NCBI GenBank assembly: GCA_048497495.1
Contig: JAFHCF010000119.1
Location: 1-39,045 of the forward strand
DNA length: 39,045 bases
DNA from: JAFHCF01 sp048497495
GTDB lineage: Bacteria; Pseudomonadota; Alphaproteobacteria; Rhizobiales; Ancalomicrobiaceae
Reading direction: 5' to 3'
The position numbers were made by a program, and so were the translations under genes. The notes beneath the pieces are model-generated. The model saw only the letters and a list, made by a program, of their open reading frames with translations. It was not told the DNA's origin and searched no databases. Shown piece after piece: positions 1 through 9,284 of the stretch (position 1 is its first letter; the number at the start of each line of letters is the position of its first letter).

Positions 1-1110
1 CTGGCGCTGTACGACCTGCTGACCGGCGTTGTTGATGCTGTCGGCGGCTCCATTGCGCACGGCCCGCACCAGATCACTCTCGGTGCCCGACGAGCCGAGC
101 TGGGTGCCGACCCCGAGCAGGGTCGAGAGCGCCGCGGCCTTGGCGAGATCCCACCAGTGGTAGTCGACCTCGTCCTGGAGCCCGGAGAAGCCGGCGGCAT
201 CCGCTCCCTGCTGGCGCTCCAGCACGATCGACTGACCGTCTGGGAGAAGCAGTCGAGTCCAGACCAGGAGGACACGGCTCTGCCCGAAGGCGACCTGGCT
301 GTCGTATTGGCCGACGAGACGAGAGCCCTGCGGGATCAGGAGGAACCGGCCCATCGGTGTGTCGTGGACATTCTCGCTCACCTGGGCGGTGATCTGGCCG
401 GGGAGGTCGGAGCGAATGCCGGTGATCAACGCCGCCGGGATCACCGTCCCGGCTTGGACGACGTAGGGCGAGGCCGCTGGGGCGAGCCGATCGGCCGAGG
501 CGGTGCGACGATCGACGGTGCCGTTGACGAAGGCGAGTTGCCGCTCGGCCGCACTCGGCGTCGACGGCTGCGGCGCCAGACCGAGGGCCGCGAGATCCGG
601 CGTCACCGGCATTACCGTTGCGCTCTGACCGGTGGAGGCCGAACCGGCTGCCGGCTCCCGCACGACGTTGCGGGTCTCGGTCTGGGTAAAGAGCCGACTG
701 ATGCGGGCCGCCTCGCTCTCCTGCGTGCGACGCTGTTCCTCCTGGCTGACGCCGGGCACCGGCATCGGGTTGGGCAGTGGCTGTCCCCTGCCCTGAGCCT
801 CGAGGATCGGCCGCCCGAGATCCCCCGGCAGCGCCGGGCCGAGCTTCGGGATACCGGCATAGTCCTTGGGCAAGGTCGCGAGCCCGTCGGCCGGGGCGCG
901 GTTGCCGGTGGCATAGAGTTCCTCGCCGCCCGGGCGACCGCTGCGGCTCTGCAGCGCATAGACCAGCGCACCGGCGATCGCCAAGGCCGAGACGCCGCCG
1001 AGCCCGATCAACACCTTGCGCGACAGACGCGTCACCCGCGGCCGCTCGCCTCGAAGCCGCAGGTCCGGCGTGACGATACCACCCCTGCCCTTGTCGTTGC
1101 TCCCCGTCAT
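1..1110 (-). CDS. trbI: TrbI, T4SS outer-membrane-spanning channel protein (partial, C-terminus beyond window)
   Basis: This VirB10-like protein links the inner and outer membranes in the conjugative channel. The frame is open for all 370 codons from ATG 1110-1108 to base 1, so the C-terminus lies outside the window. A short basic cytoplasmic tail is followed by one membrane segment (about residues 35-52), then a Pro/Gln-rich periplasmic linker. The C-terminal TrbI domain includes a PQGSRLVGQYDS-type stretch and a DLAKAAALSTLLGVG helix, both typical of VirB10/TrbI. Its ATG overlaps the trbG stop (ATGA), so it is the last trb gene seen in the operon. The identification is secure from both sequence and position. 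Confidence 0.93.
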   Translation of the reverse strand, partial: MTGSNDKGRGGIVTPDLRLRGERPRVTRLSRKVLIGLGGVSALAIAGALVYALQSRSGRPGGEELYATGNRAPADGLATLPKDYAGIPKLGPALPGDLGRPILEAQGRGQPLPNPMPVPGVSQEEQRRTQESEAARISRLFTQTETRNVVREPAAGSASTGQSATVMPVTPDLAALGLAPQPSTPSAAERQLAFVNGTVDRRTASADRLAPAASPYVVQAGTVIPAALITGIRSDLPGQITAQVSENVHDTPMGRFLLIPQGSRLVGQYDSQVAFGQSRVLLVWTRLLLPDGQSIVLERQQGADAAGFSGLQDEVDYHWWDLAKAAALSTLLGVGTQLGSSGTESDLVRAVRNGAADSINNAGQQVVQRQ

Positions 1111-2183
1111 GACCGCGGTCTCCCGTCGGTGCGGACGATGCGCACGCGGCGTTCGCTGTCCTTGTCGCCGAGACGGAGTTCGGCGGCGGCGAAGAGCCGA
1201 TCGACGACATAATAGTTCTGGCGGGCGCGGAAGTTGACCAGTTCCGAGCCGCCGCCGGCACCGATCACGAAGAGCGGCGGCATCTCGCCCTGACCGATGC
1301 CGGAGGGGAATTCGATGAAGACCTTGGAGCCGTCGTCGAAGGCGCGCAGCGGCCGCCACGGCGGCGTGTCGCCCTCGATCTGATAGCGGAAGTTCAGCTT
1401 CGAGATGTCGATCCCGGCCGCGACCGGCTGGACCGCCTGCGCCTCGGCGTTCTGTCGACGCAGGGCGATGAGCTGATCCTGCGGATAGGCCCAGGAGACC
1501 GAGGCCATATAGGCTTTCTCGGTCGAGCGGAGTTCGAGGTGATAGGTGCGACGGTCGGTGTTGACGACGAGGTTGGTGGTGAGATCCGGCCGTGTCGGTT
1601 TCACCAGGATGTGGATCTGTTTCGACGCCCCCGTCCCGCTCTCGGTATCGCCGATGATCCAGCGCACCGTGTCGCCGGCGGCGACCGGTCCCGAGCCGAC
1701 CAGTTGCTCGCCGGCCTGAAGCGCGATGTCGGTGATCTGGCCGGTGGCGGTATAGACTTGATAGAGGGCGCCGGCGGTGAAGGGATAGACCTGGATCGCG
1801 TTGATGAAGCCGTTGCGAACCGGCTCGACCCGTGCCGCGGCATTGGCCTCGCTGACGCGGCTCGTCGGATCGGCCGCTTCCGGCGGGCTCTTGCCGCCTT
1901 TGATCGGCTTCAGCTGACCGGGGAGCGGCAGCGGTTTGGGAAGCACCACCACCTCGACCGGTAGAGGCGGGTCGGCGGCGACGACCGCGGGTGCGGCATC
2001 GTCGTAGTCGATGTCGGGCGGGATGAACTTGTCGGAGGCACACCCGGCGAGCACGGATACGGACAGCAAGAGAACCGGCAATACGGCTCTGCGTCGATCC
2101 GTGGAACCGGATCTCCGGTTCTGCGGATCGACGACGATCAGGGGAGCCGGAAGGCCGGCTCCGTGGGATGTCGGCCGGGTCAT
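1107..2183 (-). CDS. trbG: TrbG, T4SS VirB9-like outer-membrane complex protein
   Basis: This is a component of the T4SS outer-membrane core and partner of TrbI. The 358-aa product starts at ATG 2183, where the ATG overlaps the end of trbF. A hydrophobic segment ends in LLSVSVLAGCAS, a lipoprotein signal peptide with a lipobox Cys near residue 48. The N-terminal extension before it (about 30 residues) is longer than a normal signal peptide, so translation may begin further in. The mature part carries the VirB9/TrbG pattern: YPFTAGALYQVYT, GDTVRWIIGDTESG, HILVKPTRPDLTTNLVV and a C-terminal FRARQNYYVVDRLF segment. The length fits the family. Confidence 0.93.
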   Translation of the reverse strand: MTRPTSHGAGLPAPLIVVDPQNRRSGSTDRRRAVLPVLLLSVSVLAGCASDKFIPPDIDYDDAAPAVVAADPPLPVEVVVLPKPLPLPGQLKPIKGGKSPPEAADPTSRVSEANAAARVEPVRNGFINAIQVYPFTAGALYQVYTATGQITDIALQAGEQLVGSGPVAAGDTVRWIIGDTESGTGASKQIHILVKPTRPDLTTNLVVNTDRRTYHLELRSTEKAYMASVSWAYPQDQLIALRRQNAEAQAVQPVAAGIDISKLNFRYQIEGDTPPWRPLRAFDDGSKVFIEFPSGIGQGEMPPLFVIGAGGGSELVNFRARQNYYVVDRLFAAAELRLGDKDSERRVRIVRTDGRPRS

Positions 2184-2875
2184 TGTCCGAGCTCCTTCGA
2201 CCAATCGATGGCATTGACGTAGATGCCGAGGGGGTTCTTGCGCAGCCGATCGGCATCGCGCGGCGGTTGGATCACGATCGACAGGATGGCGGTCCAGCGA
2301 GAGGTCTCGGCCAACGACCCGTCGGCGTAACGCCGCTCGACCCATGCGACCCGAAAACTCTCCGGCGAGGCGCGGATGACGCTGGAGACGTCGACGGCGA
2401 TCTGCGCCTTGCCGACCTTGGCGAAGGGATCGCCGGCACGGGCCTGATCGTTGAGGGCGAGGGCGCCGCGATCGGTGGTGAAGTCGTAGGCGCGTAGCCA
2501 GTTCTGGCGCAGGATCACCGGGTCGGCGGGGATCGATCGGACCTCCTCGACGAAGTGGGCGAGGTGCCAGGCAATTTGAGGATCACTCGGGCGGAAGTCG
2601 GCGGCGGCGGCGGTGGCGGCGACACCACGTGCCTCACCGAGCCGATCGACCTCGACCACCCAGGGGACGACGGTGCCGCGGGCCGACTGCCAGACGAGGG
2701 CGCTCGCGAAGCCGGCGGCGAGCGTCAGGCAGCCGAAGGCCATCAGCCGCCAGTTCTTCGCCTGGACGCGAGCCGAGCCGATACGCTCGTCCCAGACCTG
2801 GGCAGCCTTCTGATAGGGGGTCTCCGGCACCGGCGTGGTGGCGTAGCGGACGGAGGGGCGTCGGAAGACGGACAT
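2180..2875 (-). CDS. trbF: TrbF, T4SS VirB8-like inner-membrane assembly protein
   Basis: This 231-aa assembly factor resembles VirB8. It has a cytoplasmic N-terminus with NPYQKAAQVWDERIG-like sequence (here TPYQKAAQVWDERIG), one membrane helix at about residues 45-65, and a periplasmic NTF2-like domain. Conserved blocks include VPWVVEVDRLGEA, WHLAHFVEEVRSIP and a C-terminal NPLGIYVNAIDWSKEL. ATG 2875-2873 was chosen because it overlaps the trbL stop; a GTG codon directly before it is an equivalent alternative. The gene lies between trbL and trbG as in other trb operons. Confidence 0.93.
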   Translation of the reverse strand: MSVFRRPSVRYATTPVPETPYQKAAQVWDERIGSARVQAKNWRLMAFGCLTLAAGFASALVWQSARGTVVPWVVEVDRLGEARGVAATAAAADFRPSDPQIAWHLAHFVEEVRSIPADPVILRQNWLRAYDFTTDRGALALNDQARAGDPFAKVGKAQIAVDVSSVIRASPESFRVAWVERRYADGSLAETSRWTAILSIVIQPPRDADRLRKNPLGIYVNAIDWSKELGQ

Positions 2876-4164
2876 CACGGCTCCTTCTGGGAGAGATCGA
2901 CGGAGGCGCCGCCGCCATGGGCGTCACCGGAACGAACGGCATGGGTGACGGTGGCGGCGCCATGGTTCAGCGTCTGGGCGCGTTTCATGCGCTTTGCCCA
3001 ATCCGGCGTGCCGGCGGCCCCGGATGAAGAGGAAGACGAGGTCGCCCCGCTGTCGGCGCCCGGCCCCTCCCCGCTCATCGCGTGGTGACCGGCCTCGAAG
3101 CTCGACCGGAGACTGGCGGCGGCGCGCCGCAGCGGCGCGGAGACCGCTGCAGCCCCCTGGGCGACACCGGTGGCGAGCACTCCTGCGGTGCCGCCCGAGC
3201 GATAAGCGGCGGTCGCACCGCCGGCGAGCGCCGCACCGGTTTGTGCCGCAGCCGCAGTGCCGGCGCCGAGCCCCCGCGCCGCCATGCCGGTCCCGGCACC
3301 TCCGGCGAGCACCATGCCGCCGGCAGCGAGACCGGTGCCGACGGCGGCTCCGGCGCCGAGCTGCGGCCCGCCGGAGATCAACCCATTGGCGATGCCGGGG
3401 CCGAAGATGCCGAGGCCGAGGAGGGACAGGGCGGCGAGAACGATCGCCATGGCGTCTTCGATGGTCGGTTGGCTGCCGCCGAAGCCGGCGGTGAACTCGG
3501 AGAACAGGGTCGAACCGATGCCGACGACGACGGCGAGCACCAGCACCTTGACGCCGGAGGCGACGACGTTGCCGAGCACCCGCTCGGCGAGGAAGGCGGT
3601 CTTGCCGAAGAGGCCGAAGGGGATGAGGACGAAGCCGGCGAGCGTAGTCAGCTTGAACTCGATCAGGGTGACGAAGAGCTGGATGGCGAGAATGAAGAAG
3701 GCGAGGAGGACGAGAGCCCAGGCGAAGAGCAGCACGGTGATCTGCAGGAAGTTCTCGAAGAAGGCGACGTAGCCCATGAGGCCGGAGATCGCGTCGAGGA
3801 TCGGCCGACCGGCATCGAGCCCGACCTGCGCCACCTTGCCCGGCCGCAGCAGATCGGCGGTCGAGAAGCCGGTGCCCGACGCCTTCAGGCCGAGGCCGGC
3901 GAAGCTCTCGAAGACGATGCGGGCGAGGTTATTCCAGTTGCCGATCAGCCAGGCGAAGACCCCGACGAAGAGGGTCTTGCGGACGAGGCGGGCGAGGATG
4001 TCTTCGCCCTCCCCCCATGACCAGAACAGGGCGGCGAGCGTCACGTCGATGACCACCAGGGTCGAGGCGAGGAAGCCGACCTCGCTGCCGAGGAGACCGA
4101 AGCCACTGTCGATGTAGCGGGTGAAGACCTCGAGGAAACGATCGATGACGCCGGTGCCGCCCAT
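2875..4164 (-). CDS. trbL: TrbL, T4SS VirB6-like polytopic membrane protein
   Basis: This 429-aa P-type conjugative transfer protein forms the inner-membrane platform of the channel. Residues 1 to about 270 contain several long hydrophobic helices, for example around VGFLASTLVVIDVTLAALF, VLLFAWALVLLAFFILAIQ and VKVLVLAVVVGIGS. The last 150 or so residues are low-complexity Gly/Ala/Ser-rich and probably cytoplasmic, as is common in TrbL. Start ATG 4164 follows the trbK-alt stop by 9 bases. Strongly GC-biased repetitive codons make the opposite strand look open across most of the gene. Confidence 0.93.
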   Translation of the reverse strand: MGGTGVIDRFLEVFTRYIDSGFGLLGSEVGFLASTLVVIDVTLAALFWSWGEGEDILARLVRKTLFVGVFAWLIGNWNNLARIVFESFAGLGLKASGTGFSTADLLRPGKVAQVGLDAGRPILDAISGLMGYVAFFENFLQITVLLFAWALVLLAFFILAIQLFVTLIEFKLTTLAGFVLIPFGLFGKTAFLAERVLGNVVASGVKVLVLAVVVGIGSTLFSEFTAGFGGSQPTIEDAMAIVLAALSLLGLGIFGPGIANGLISGGPQLGAGAAVGTGLAAGGMVLAGGAGTGMAARGLGAGTAAAAQTGAALAGGATAAYRSGGTAGVLATGVAQGAAAVSAPLRRAAASLRSSFEAGHHAMSGEGPGADSGATSSSSSSGAAGTPDWAKRMKRAQTLNHGAATVTHAVRSGDAHGGGASVDLSQKEP

Positions 4165-4173
4165 GGTCCGCCC

Positions 4174-4431
4174 TCACTTCGATCCGAGGAAGTGACGACG
4201 GCTCTCGCCCCAGACGTCGAGGCAGACAGCATCGCGCGCGCCGGCCTCGCCGAGATCGCGACAGCGGGCGAGCTCGGCCTCGAACCGGTCGGAGGAGAGA
4301 CGAGCGGCGGGCGACCCCCTGGCCGCCTCGTCCGCTCCATCGGGCCGGTGGCCGAGCTCGATCACCGTGACGGCGAGCGCCACGACGACGAGGGCAAGAG
4401 CGGTAGCTCGAACGACGATCTTCGGGTTCAT
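4174..4431 (-). CDS. TrbK-alt, putative entry-exclusion lipoprotein/membrane protein
   Basis: This is a small 85-aa protein between trbJ and trbL, the usual place for the alternative TrbK entry-exclusion protein in alphaproteobacterial trb operons. It starts MNPKIVVRATALALVVVALAV, a single N-terminal membrane anchor. A short charged periplasmic domain follows, with two cysteines in a C-x(9)-C arrangement (CRDLGEAGARDAVC), which matches the family pattern. It lacks the strong lipobox of classical RP4 TrbK. Its expected role is to stop a second identical element from entering the same cell; this comes from the family, and the sequence itself does not show it. Confidence 0.8.
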   Translation of the reverse strand: MNPKIVVRATALALVVVALAVTVIELGHRPDGADEAARGSPAARLSSDRFEAELARCRDLGEAGARDAVCLDVWGESRRHFLGSK

Positions 4432-4441
4432 CGCCGGCGCC

Positions 4442-5200
4442 TCACTGGTGGAACATCTGGGCGCTGCCGGCTCGGTAGCCGGTGCCGGGGGCGAGGAAGC
4501 GGCTGCGCTGTTCGCGCGCCTGATCGGCGGCGGCGGCACGCTCCGCCGCCTCGAGGCTCTGGGCCCGGGCTTGCGCCGTGACGACCGCGGTCAGGTCGGT
4601 CAGCTGCTGGGTCTGGAGCGCCAGGATCTGATTGCCGGCCTGCGCCGCCTGGAGCGCGCCGGTCGCGCCCTGGCTCGAGGTCACCAGTGACGACATCTGC
4701 GTCTTGGTGCTGTCGAGATTGCCGACGACGCCGGCCTGCACCCGCATGGTGTCCTGGAGGCCGGCGACCGTCGTCTGCCAGCGCGCTTTGGCCGCATCGA
4801 TCAAGGCCTGATCGGAGGCCGAGGTCGAAGCCGGGCCGTAGGTGGTGGAGAACGCCTTGTCGACGTCCAGGACGCTATAGGCGATCTTCTGCGCCTGGGT
4901 CAGAAGCTGCTGGGTGCGCTGCACCGACTGCTGGATCTGGGCGAGCGACGACGCCGGCAGGCTCGCCAGATTGCGGGCCTGATTGATCAGCATCTGCGCC
5001 TCGTTCTGTAGCGAGGTGATCTGGTTGTTGACCTCTTGCAGCGACCGGGCGGCGGTCAGGATGTTCTGGCTGTAGTTCCAGGGGTCGAACACCGTGACGG
5101 CCCGGACCGGGATCGCCGCGGACAACGACGCTGCGATCGGAGCGGCGAGTGCGGTGACGGCAAGGAGTGCGATGCGCGCGCGAGAGCGAATGCGGGTCAT
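4442..5200 (-). CDS. trbJ: TrbJ, T4SS VirB5-like minor pilus protein
   Basis: This 252-aa secreted protein is likely a pilus-tip or minor pilus component. It has a cleavable signal peptide (about residues 1-34, ending ...IPVRA-V) followed by VFDPWNYSQNILTAARSLQEVNNQI, the signature N-terminus of mature TrbJ. The rest is mainly helical and rich in Gln and Ala, consistent with the family's coiled-coil bundle. Its ATG overlaps the trbE stop, so the two are probably translationally coupled. Confidence 0.93.
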   Translation of the reverse strand: MTRIRSRARIALLAVTALAAPIAASLSAAIPVRAVTVFDPWNYSQNILTAARSLQEVNNQITSLQNEAQMLINQARNLASLPASSLAQIQQSVQRTQQLLTQAQKIAYSVLDVDKAFSTTYGPASTSASDQALIDAAKARWQTTVAGLQDTMRVQAGVVGNLDSTKTQMSSLVTSSQGATGALQAAQAGNQILALQTQQLTDLTAVVTAQARAQSLEAAERAAAADQAREQRSRFLAPGTGYRAGSAQMFHQ

Positions 5201-7653
5201 GACCGGACCTCCGTCGTGACGATGGGTTCGAGATTGGTGAGATCGGGGATGAGATCGGCCGCCCAGGCGATGCCCTTCGACCGGAGCCAGGCGTCGACGA
5301 AACCATCGCGGCCGTGCTCGGCGAGGATGTCGGTGATCGCCGCCTGATCGGTCTTCGACGAGGCGGCGGCGAAGGCCAGCGCCACCTCGCCCAGACCGAG
5401 TTCGAACAGGCGGTTGCCGCGCCGCGACTGGCAGTAGTAGTCACGCTTCGGCGTCGCCCGCGCGAGGATCTCGATCTGGCGGTCGTTGAGGCCGAAGCGG
5501 CGATAGATCGCGGTGATCTGCGGTTCGATCGCCCGTTCGTTCGGCAGCAGCAGCCGGGTCGGGCAGCTCTCGATGATGGCGGGAGCGATGGCGCTGGCGT
5601 CGATGTCGGAGAGCGACTGGGTGGCGAAGACGACGGAGGCGTTCTTCTTGCGCAGCGTCTTCAGCCATTCGCGGATCTGGCCGGCGAAGCCCTCGTCGTC
5701 GAGGGCGAGCCAACCCTCGTCGATGATGAGCAGTGTCGGCCGCCCGTCGAGGAGGCCTTCGATGCGGTGGAAGAGATAGGCGAGCACCGCCGGTGCCGCC
5801 CCGGTGCCGATCAGACCTTCGGTTTCGAAGGCCTGGACCGAGGCATCGCCCAACCGTTCGGCCTCGGCGTCGAGCAGCCGGCCGTAGGGTCCGCCGAGAC
5901 AATAGGGTTGCAGCGCCCGCTTCAGCGCCGTCGACTGCAGCAGCACCGACAAGCCGGTGAGCGTGCGCTCGGCGATCGGCGCCGAGGCGAGCGAGGTCAG
6001 TGCCGACCACAGGTGATCCTTCACCTCGGGCGTGATGGTCGTGCTCTCGCGCGCCAGGATCGCCCCGACCCATTCGGCCGCCCAGCCGCGCTCGGCGACG
6101 TCGTCGATGTGGGCGAGCGGCTGCAGCGCGACCGGCTCGGCGCCCTCCTCCGACAGAGCGCCGAGATCGTGCCAGTCGCCACCGCAGGCGAGCGCCGTCG
6201 CCCGAATCGAGCCGCCGAAGTCGAAGGCGAAGATCTGGTTGCGGCGATAGCGCCGAAACTGCAACGCCATCAGCGCGAGGAGCACCGATTTGCCGGCGCC
6301 GGTCGGCCCGACCACCAGAGTGTGGCCGACGTCGCCGACATGGAGGGAGAAGCGGAATGGGGTCGCCCCCTCGGTGCGACCGAAGAACAACGGCGGGGCG
6401 GAGAAGTGCGTGTCGCTCTCCGGACCGGCCCAGACCGCCGAGAGCGGGATCATGTGGGCGAGGTTGAGGGTCGAGACCGGCGGCTGGCGGACGTTGGCGT
6501 AAGGGTGACCCGGGAGCGACCCGAGCCAGGCCTCGACCGCATTGACCGTCTCGGCCATGCAGGTGAAGTCGCGGCCCTGGATCACCTTCTCGACGAGCCG
6601 GAGCTTCTCGTCGGCGACGCGCGGGTCCTCGTCGAAGACCGTCACCGTGGCGGTGACGTAGGCCGCGCCGACCTCATCGGCGCCGAGCTCCTGCAGCGCC
6701 GCATCGGCGTCCGATGCCTTGTTGGCGGCGTCGGTGTCGACGAGAACCGAGGCCTCGTTGGTCATCACCTCCTTGAGGATCGCCGCGATCGACTTGCGCT
6801 TGGCGAACCACTGGCGGCGGATGCGGGTCATCAGCCGCACCGCGTCGGTCTTGTCGAGCATGATCGCCCGCGTCGACCAGCGATAGGAAAAGGCGAGACG
6901 ATTGAGTTCGTCGAGGATGCCGGGCGTCGTCGCGGTCGGGAAGCCGACGATGGTGAGGACGCGCAGATGCGTCGATCCGAGCTGCGGCTCCAGCCCGCCG
7001 GTCAGCGGCTCGTCGGCGAGCAACGCATCGAGATGCATCGGGATCTCGGGGACGCGGACACTCTGGCGCTTGGTCGAGACGCAGGCGTGCAGATAGGTGA
7101 GCATCTCGCCGTCGTCGAGCCAGCCGACCTCGGGCATGAAGCCTTCGACCAGTTGCAGCACGCGCGTGGTGCGGTCGACGAAGCCGTGCAGCACCTCGTG
7201 TGCATCGGCGCCGGTAGAACGATCGCGACCCTCGTAGAGGAAGCGTTCGGCCCGTGCCGCCTCTTCCGCCGGCGGCAGGAACAAGAAGGTCAGGTAGTAG
7301 CTCGACTCGAAGTGAGCCCCCTCCTCCTCGAACTCGGCCTTGCGCTCGGCCTCGACCAGGGCCGAAGCGACATCGGGAAAGCGGCTCGCCGGATAGCTGC
7401 CGGCGGGATGGCGTTCGGCTTCGACGAAGATCGCCCAACCGGAGCCGAGACGACGCAGGGCGTTGTTGAGACGGCCGGCAACGCCGACCAGTTCGGCGGG
7501 AACCGCACTGTCGAGATCGGGGCCGCGAAAGCGGGCGGTGCGCTGGAACGAGCCGTCCTTGTTCAGCACGACGCCGGGGGCGACCAGCGCCGCCCAGGGC
7601 AGGAAGTCGGCGAGCGCGTTGCTGCGCCGGCGATATTCGGCGAGGTTCATCAT
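5197..7653 (-). CDS. trbE: TrbE, VirB4-type conjugation ATPase
   Basis: This is the large T4SS ATPase that powers pilus assembly and substrate transfer. It has 818 aa from ATG 7653; ATG 7650 directly after is equally possible (MMNLAEYRRR). A GAGGGG ribosome site lies 9 bases upstream of 7653. The N-terminal CagE/TrbE domain (to about residue 400) contains the FLPWAALVAPGVVLNKDGSF opening typical of TrbE. The ATPase domain has Walker A GPTGAGKS at 449-456 and Walker B TLLIIDEGW near residue 650. The length and motifs are intact. A very long open frame on the opposite strand (5314-7908) is a GC-driven shadow. Confidence 0.95.
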   Translation of the reverse strand: MMNLAEYRRRSNALADFLPWAALVAPGVVLNKDGSFQRTARFRGPDLDSAVPAELVGVAGRLNNALRRLGSGWAIFVEAERHPAGSYPASRFPDVASALVEAERKAEFEEEGAHFESSYYLTFLFLPPAEEAARAERFLYEGRDRSTGADAHEVLHGFVDRTTRVLQLVEGFMPEVGWLDDGEMLTYLHACVSTKRQSVRVPEIPMHLDALLADEPLTGGLEPQLGSTHLRVLTIVGFPTATTPGILDELNRLAFSYRWSTRAIMLDKTDAVRLMTRIRRQWFAKRKSIAAILKEVMTNEASVLVDTDAANKASDADAALQELGADEVGAAYVTATVTVFDEDPRVADEKLRLVEKVIQGRDFTCMAETVNAVEAWLGSLPGHPYANVRQPPVSTLNLAHMIPLSAVWAGPESDTHFSAPPLFFGRTEGATPFRFSLHVGDVGHTLVVGPTGAGKSVLLALMALQFRRYRRNQIFAFDFGGSIRATALACGGDWHDLGALSEEGAEPVALQPLAHIDDVAERGWAAEWVGAILARESTTITPEVKDHLWSALTSLASAPIAERTLTGLSVLLQSTALKRALQPYCLGGPYGRLLDAEAERLGDASVQAFETEGLIGTGAAPAVLAYLFHRIEGLLDGRPTLLIIDEGWLALDDEGFAGQIREWLKTLRKKNASVVFATQSLSDIDASAIAPAIIESCPTRLLLPNERAIEPQITAIYRRFGLNDRQIEILARATPKRDYYCQSRRGNRLFELGLGEVALAFAAASSKTDQAAITDILAEHGRDGFVDAWLRSKGIAWAADLIPDLTNLEPIVTTEVRS

Positions 7654-7666
7654 GGTGGTCGTCCCC

Positions 7667-7942
7667 TCAGACGCCGAGGTGGGTGGGGATGCGTAGATGG
7701 CGGCGCACCACGTCGACGAAGGCCGGATCACGCTTCGCCGCCCAGACCGCGGCGGCGTGACCGACCGCCCACAGGACGAGGCCGACCAGCCAAAGCCGCA
7801 GCCCCAGGGAGACCGCGGCGGCGAGCGTCCCGAGCAGGATCGCGACCGAGCGTGGCGCTCCGCCGAGCAGGATCGGCTCGGTCAGCGAGCGGTGGACCGA
7901 CGCGGTGAAGCCCGTGACCGACATCTCGTTGGGATCGGCCAT
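7667..7942 (-). CDS. trbD: TrbD, T4SS VirB3-like inner-membrane protein
   Basis: This 91-aa protein is VirB3-like. It opens with FTASVHRSLTEPILLGGAPRS, the conserved TrbD block, followed by two adjacent membrane helices (about residues 33-68) and a short basic tail. Its ATG overlaps the last base of the trbC stop. It acts with TrbE at the inner membrane during pilus assembly. Confidence 0.92.
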   Translation of the reverse strand: MADPNEMSVTGFTASVHRSLTEPILLGGAPRSVAILLGTLAAAVSLGLRLWLVGLVLWAVGHAAAVWAAKRDPAFVDVVRRHLRIPTHLGV

Positions 7943-8274
7943 CAGACCAACGCTCCGCCGGCGAAGGAAAAGAACGACAGGAAGAAGCTCGAGGCGGCGA
8001 AGGCGATCGACAGACCGAAGACGATCTGGATCAGCCGGCGGAAGCCGCCGGAGGTGTCGCCGAAGGCGAGCGTCAGACCGGTCACCACGATGATGATCAC
8101 CGCGATGATCTTGGCGACCGGTCCTTCGACCGACTGCAGGATCTTCTCCAGCGGCTGCTCCCACGGCATGCTCGAGCCGGAGGCCCAGGCCGAAGGTGCG
8201 AGGATGACGTTGAAGGCGACGAGGGCGGTGCCGGCAGCGAGGCTACGGCGCAGAGCGGTGACACGACGGATCAT
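7942..8274 (-). CDS. trbC: TrbC, conjugative pilin precursor (VirB2-like)
   Basis: This is the 110-aa pilin precursor. It has a long signal segment (to about residue 32, ...LAPSAWASG), then two hydrophobic helices with a short polar loop (AKIIAVIIIVVTGLTLAFG, and LIQIVFGLSIAFAASSFFLSFF), the VirB2/TrbC topology. ATG 8274 overlaps the trbB stop. The TraF peptidase encoded at 33938-34465 is the expected processing and cyclising enzyme for this pilin, by analogy with RP4. Confidence 0.92.
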   Translation of the reverse strand: MIRRVTALRRSLAAGTALVAFNVILAPSAWASGSSMPWEQPLEKILQSVEGPVAKIIAVIIIVVTGLTLAFGDTSGGFRRLIQIVFGLSIAFAASSFFLSFFSFAGGALV

Positions 8275-9284
8275 GCGGGGTCTCCGTTGACGGGCATGGA
8301 GGGACGCGAGGAGGACGGCTCGGCAGCGCCCGCGACGACGCGGTAGTCGCCGGTCGCCGGATCGAGGCCGGTGACCGCACCGAGTTCGACGAGGCGGCGC
8401 GCGGCACCACGGCCGGCGAGCACCGCGATGAGGTCGATGGTCTCGGCGATGAGCGCGCGGGGGACGGTGACGACGGCTTCCTGGATCAGTTGCTCCAACC
8501 GCCGGAGCGCCCCGAGAGCCGATCCGGCGTGGATGGTGCCGATGCCGCCGGGATGGCCGGTACCCCAGGCCTTCAAGAGATCGAGCGCCTCGGCGCCGCG
8601 CACTTCGCCGATCGGGATCCGGTCGGGACGCAGGCGCAGCGACGAGCGGACGAGATCGGAGAGCGAGGCGACGCCGTCCTTGGTCCGCAGCGCCACCAGA
8701 TTGGGCGCCCGACACTGGAGCTCACGGGTGTCCTCGATCAGCACGACGCGATCGGAGGTGCCGGCGATCTCGGCGAGGAGCGCATTGGTCAGCGTCGTCT
8801 TGCCGGTCGAGGTGCCACCGGCAACCAGGATGTTCTTCCTCGATACGACCGCCGCACGCAGTACCTCGGCCTGAGGGGCCGTCACGATGCCGGCGGCGAC
8901 GTAGTCGTCGAGGGTGAAGACGGCGACGGCCGGCTTACGGATGGCGAAGGTCGGTGCCGCGACCACCGGCGGCAGCAATCCCTCGAAGCGCTCGCCGCTC
9001 CCCGGCAGTTCCGCCGACACCCGCGGTGCCCCGGCATGGACCTCGGCACCGACATGATGGGCGACCAGCCGGACGATGCGCTCGCCGTCGGCAGCGGCGA
9101 GCCGCTCACCCGTGTCCGCGAGACCGGTCGAGAGCCGGTCGATCCAGAGCCGCCCATCGGGGTTGAGCATCACCTCGACGATCGACGGGTCGTCCAGGAA
9201 CCCGGAAATGGCAGCCCCCAGCGCCGTGCGCAACATGCGCGCGCCGCGTTCCGCCGTCTCGGATCGTCGCTGGATGAGAGCCAT
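8271..9284 (-). CDS. trbB: TrbB, VirB11-like conjugation ATPase
   Basis: This hexameric traffic ATPase at the base of the T4SS has 337 aa from ATG 9284 (MALIQRR). An in-frame TTG at 9311 would add nine residues but is less likely. Walker A is GGTSTGKTT at residues 156-164. Other blocks include the Asp box VVLIEDTRELQC, RLRPDRIPIGEVRG and the His box GTGHPGGIGTIHAGS. It opens the trb operon. In related elements traG and a copG gene lie directly upstream; here they are about 18 kb away because of the cargo block. Confidence 0.95.
   Translation of the reverse strand: MALIQRRSETAERGARMLRTALGAAISGFLDDPSIVEVMLNPDGRLWIDRLSTGLADTGERLAAADGERIVRLVAHHVGAEVHAGAPRVSAELPGSGERFEGLLPPVVAAPTFAIRKPAVAVFTLDDYVAAGIVTAPQAEVLRAAVVSRKNILVAGGTSTGKTTLTNALLAEIAGTSDRVVLIEDTRELQCRAPNLVALRTKDGVASLSDLVRSSLRLRPDRIPIGEVRGAEALDLLKAWGTGHPGGIGTIHAGSALGALRRLEQLIQEAVVTVPRALIAETIDLIAVLAGRGAARRLVELGAVTGLDPATGDYRVVAGAAEPSSSRPSMPVNGDPA

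Noticed and set aside
3082..4020. Plus-strand 312-codon acidic frame opposite trbL
   Set aside because: Low-complexity Glu/Gly/Asp composition caused by the reverse complement of hydrophobic trbL codons.
5314..7908. Very long open frame (over 860 codons) on the plus strand opposite trbE
   Set aside because: It is rich in Arg, Gly, Asp and Glu with no domain, and it mirrors the GC-rich codons of an unmistakable trbE; a compositional shadow.
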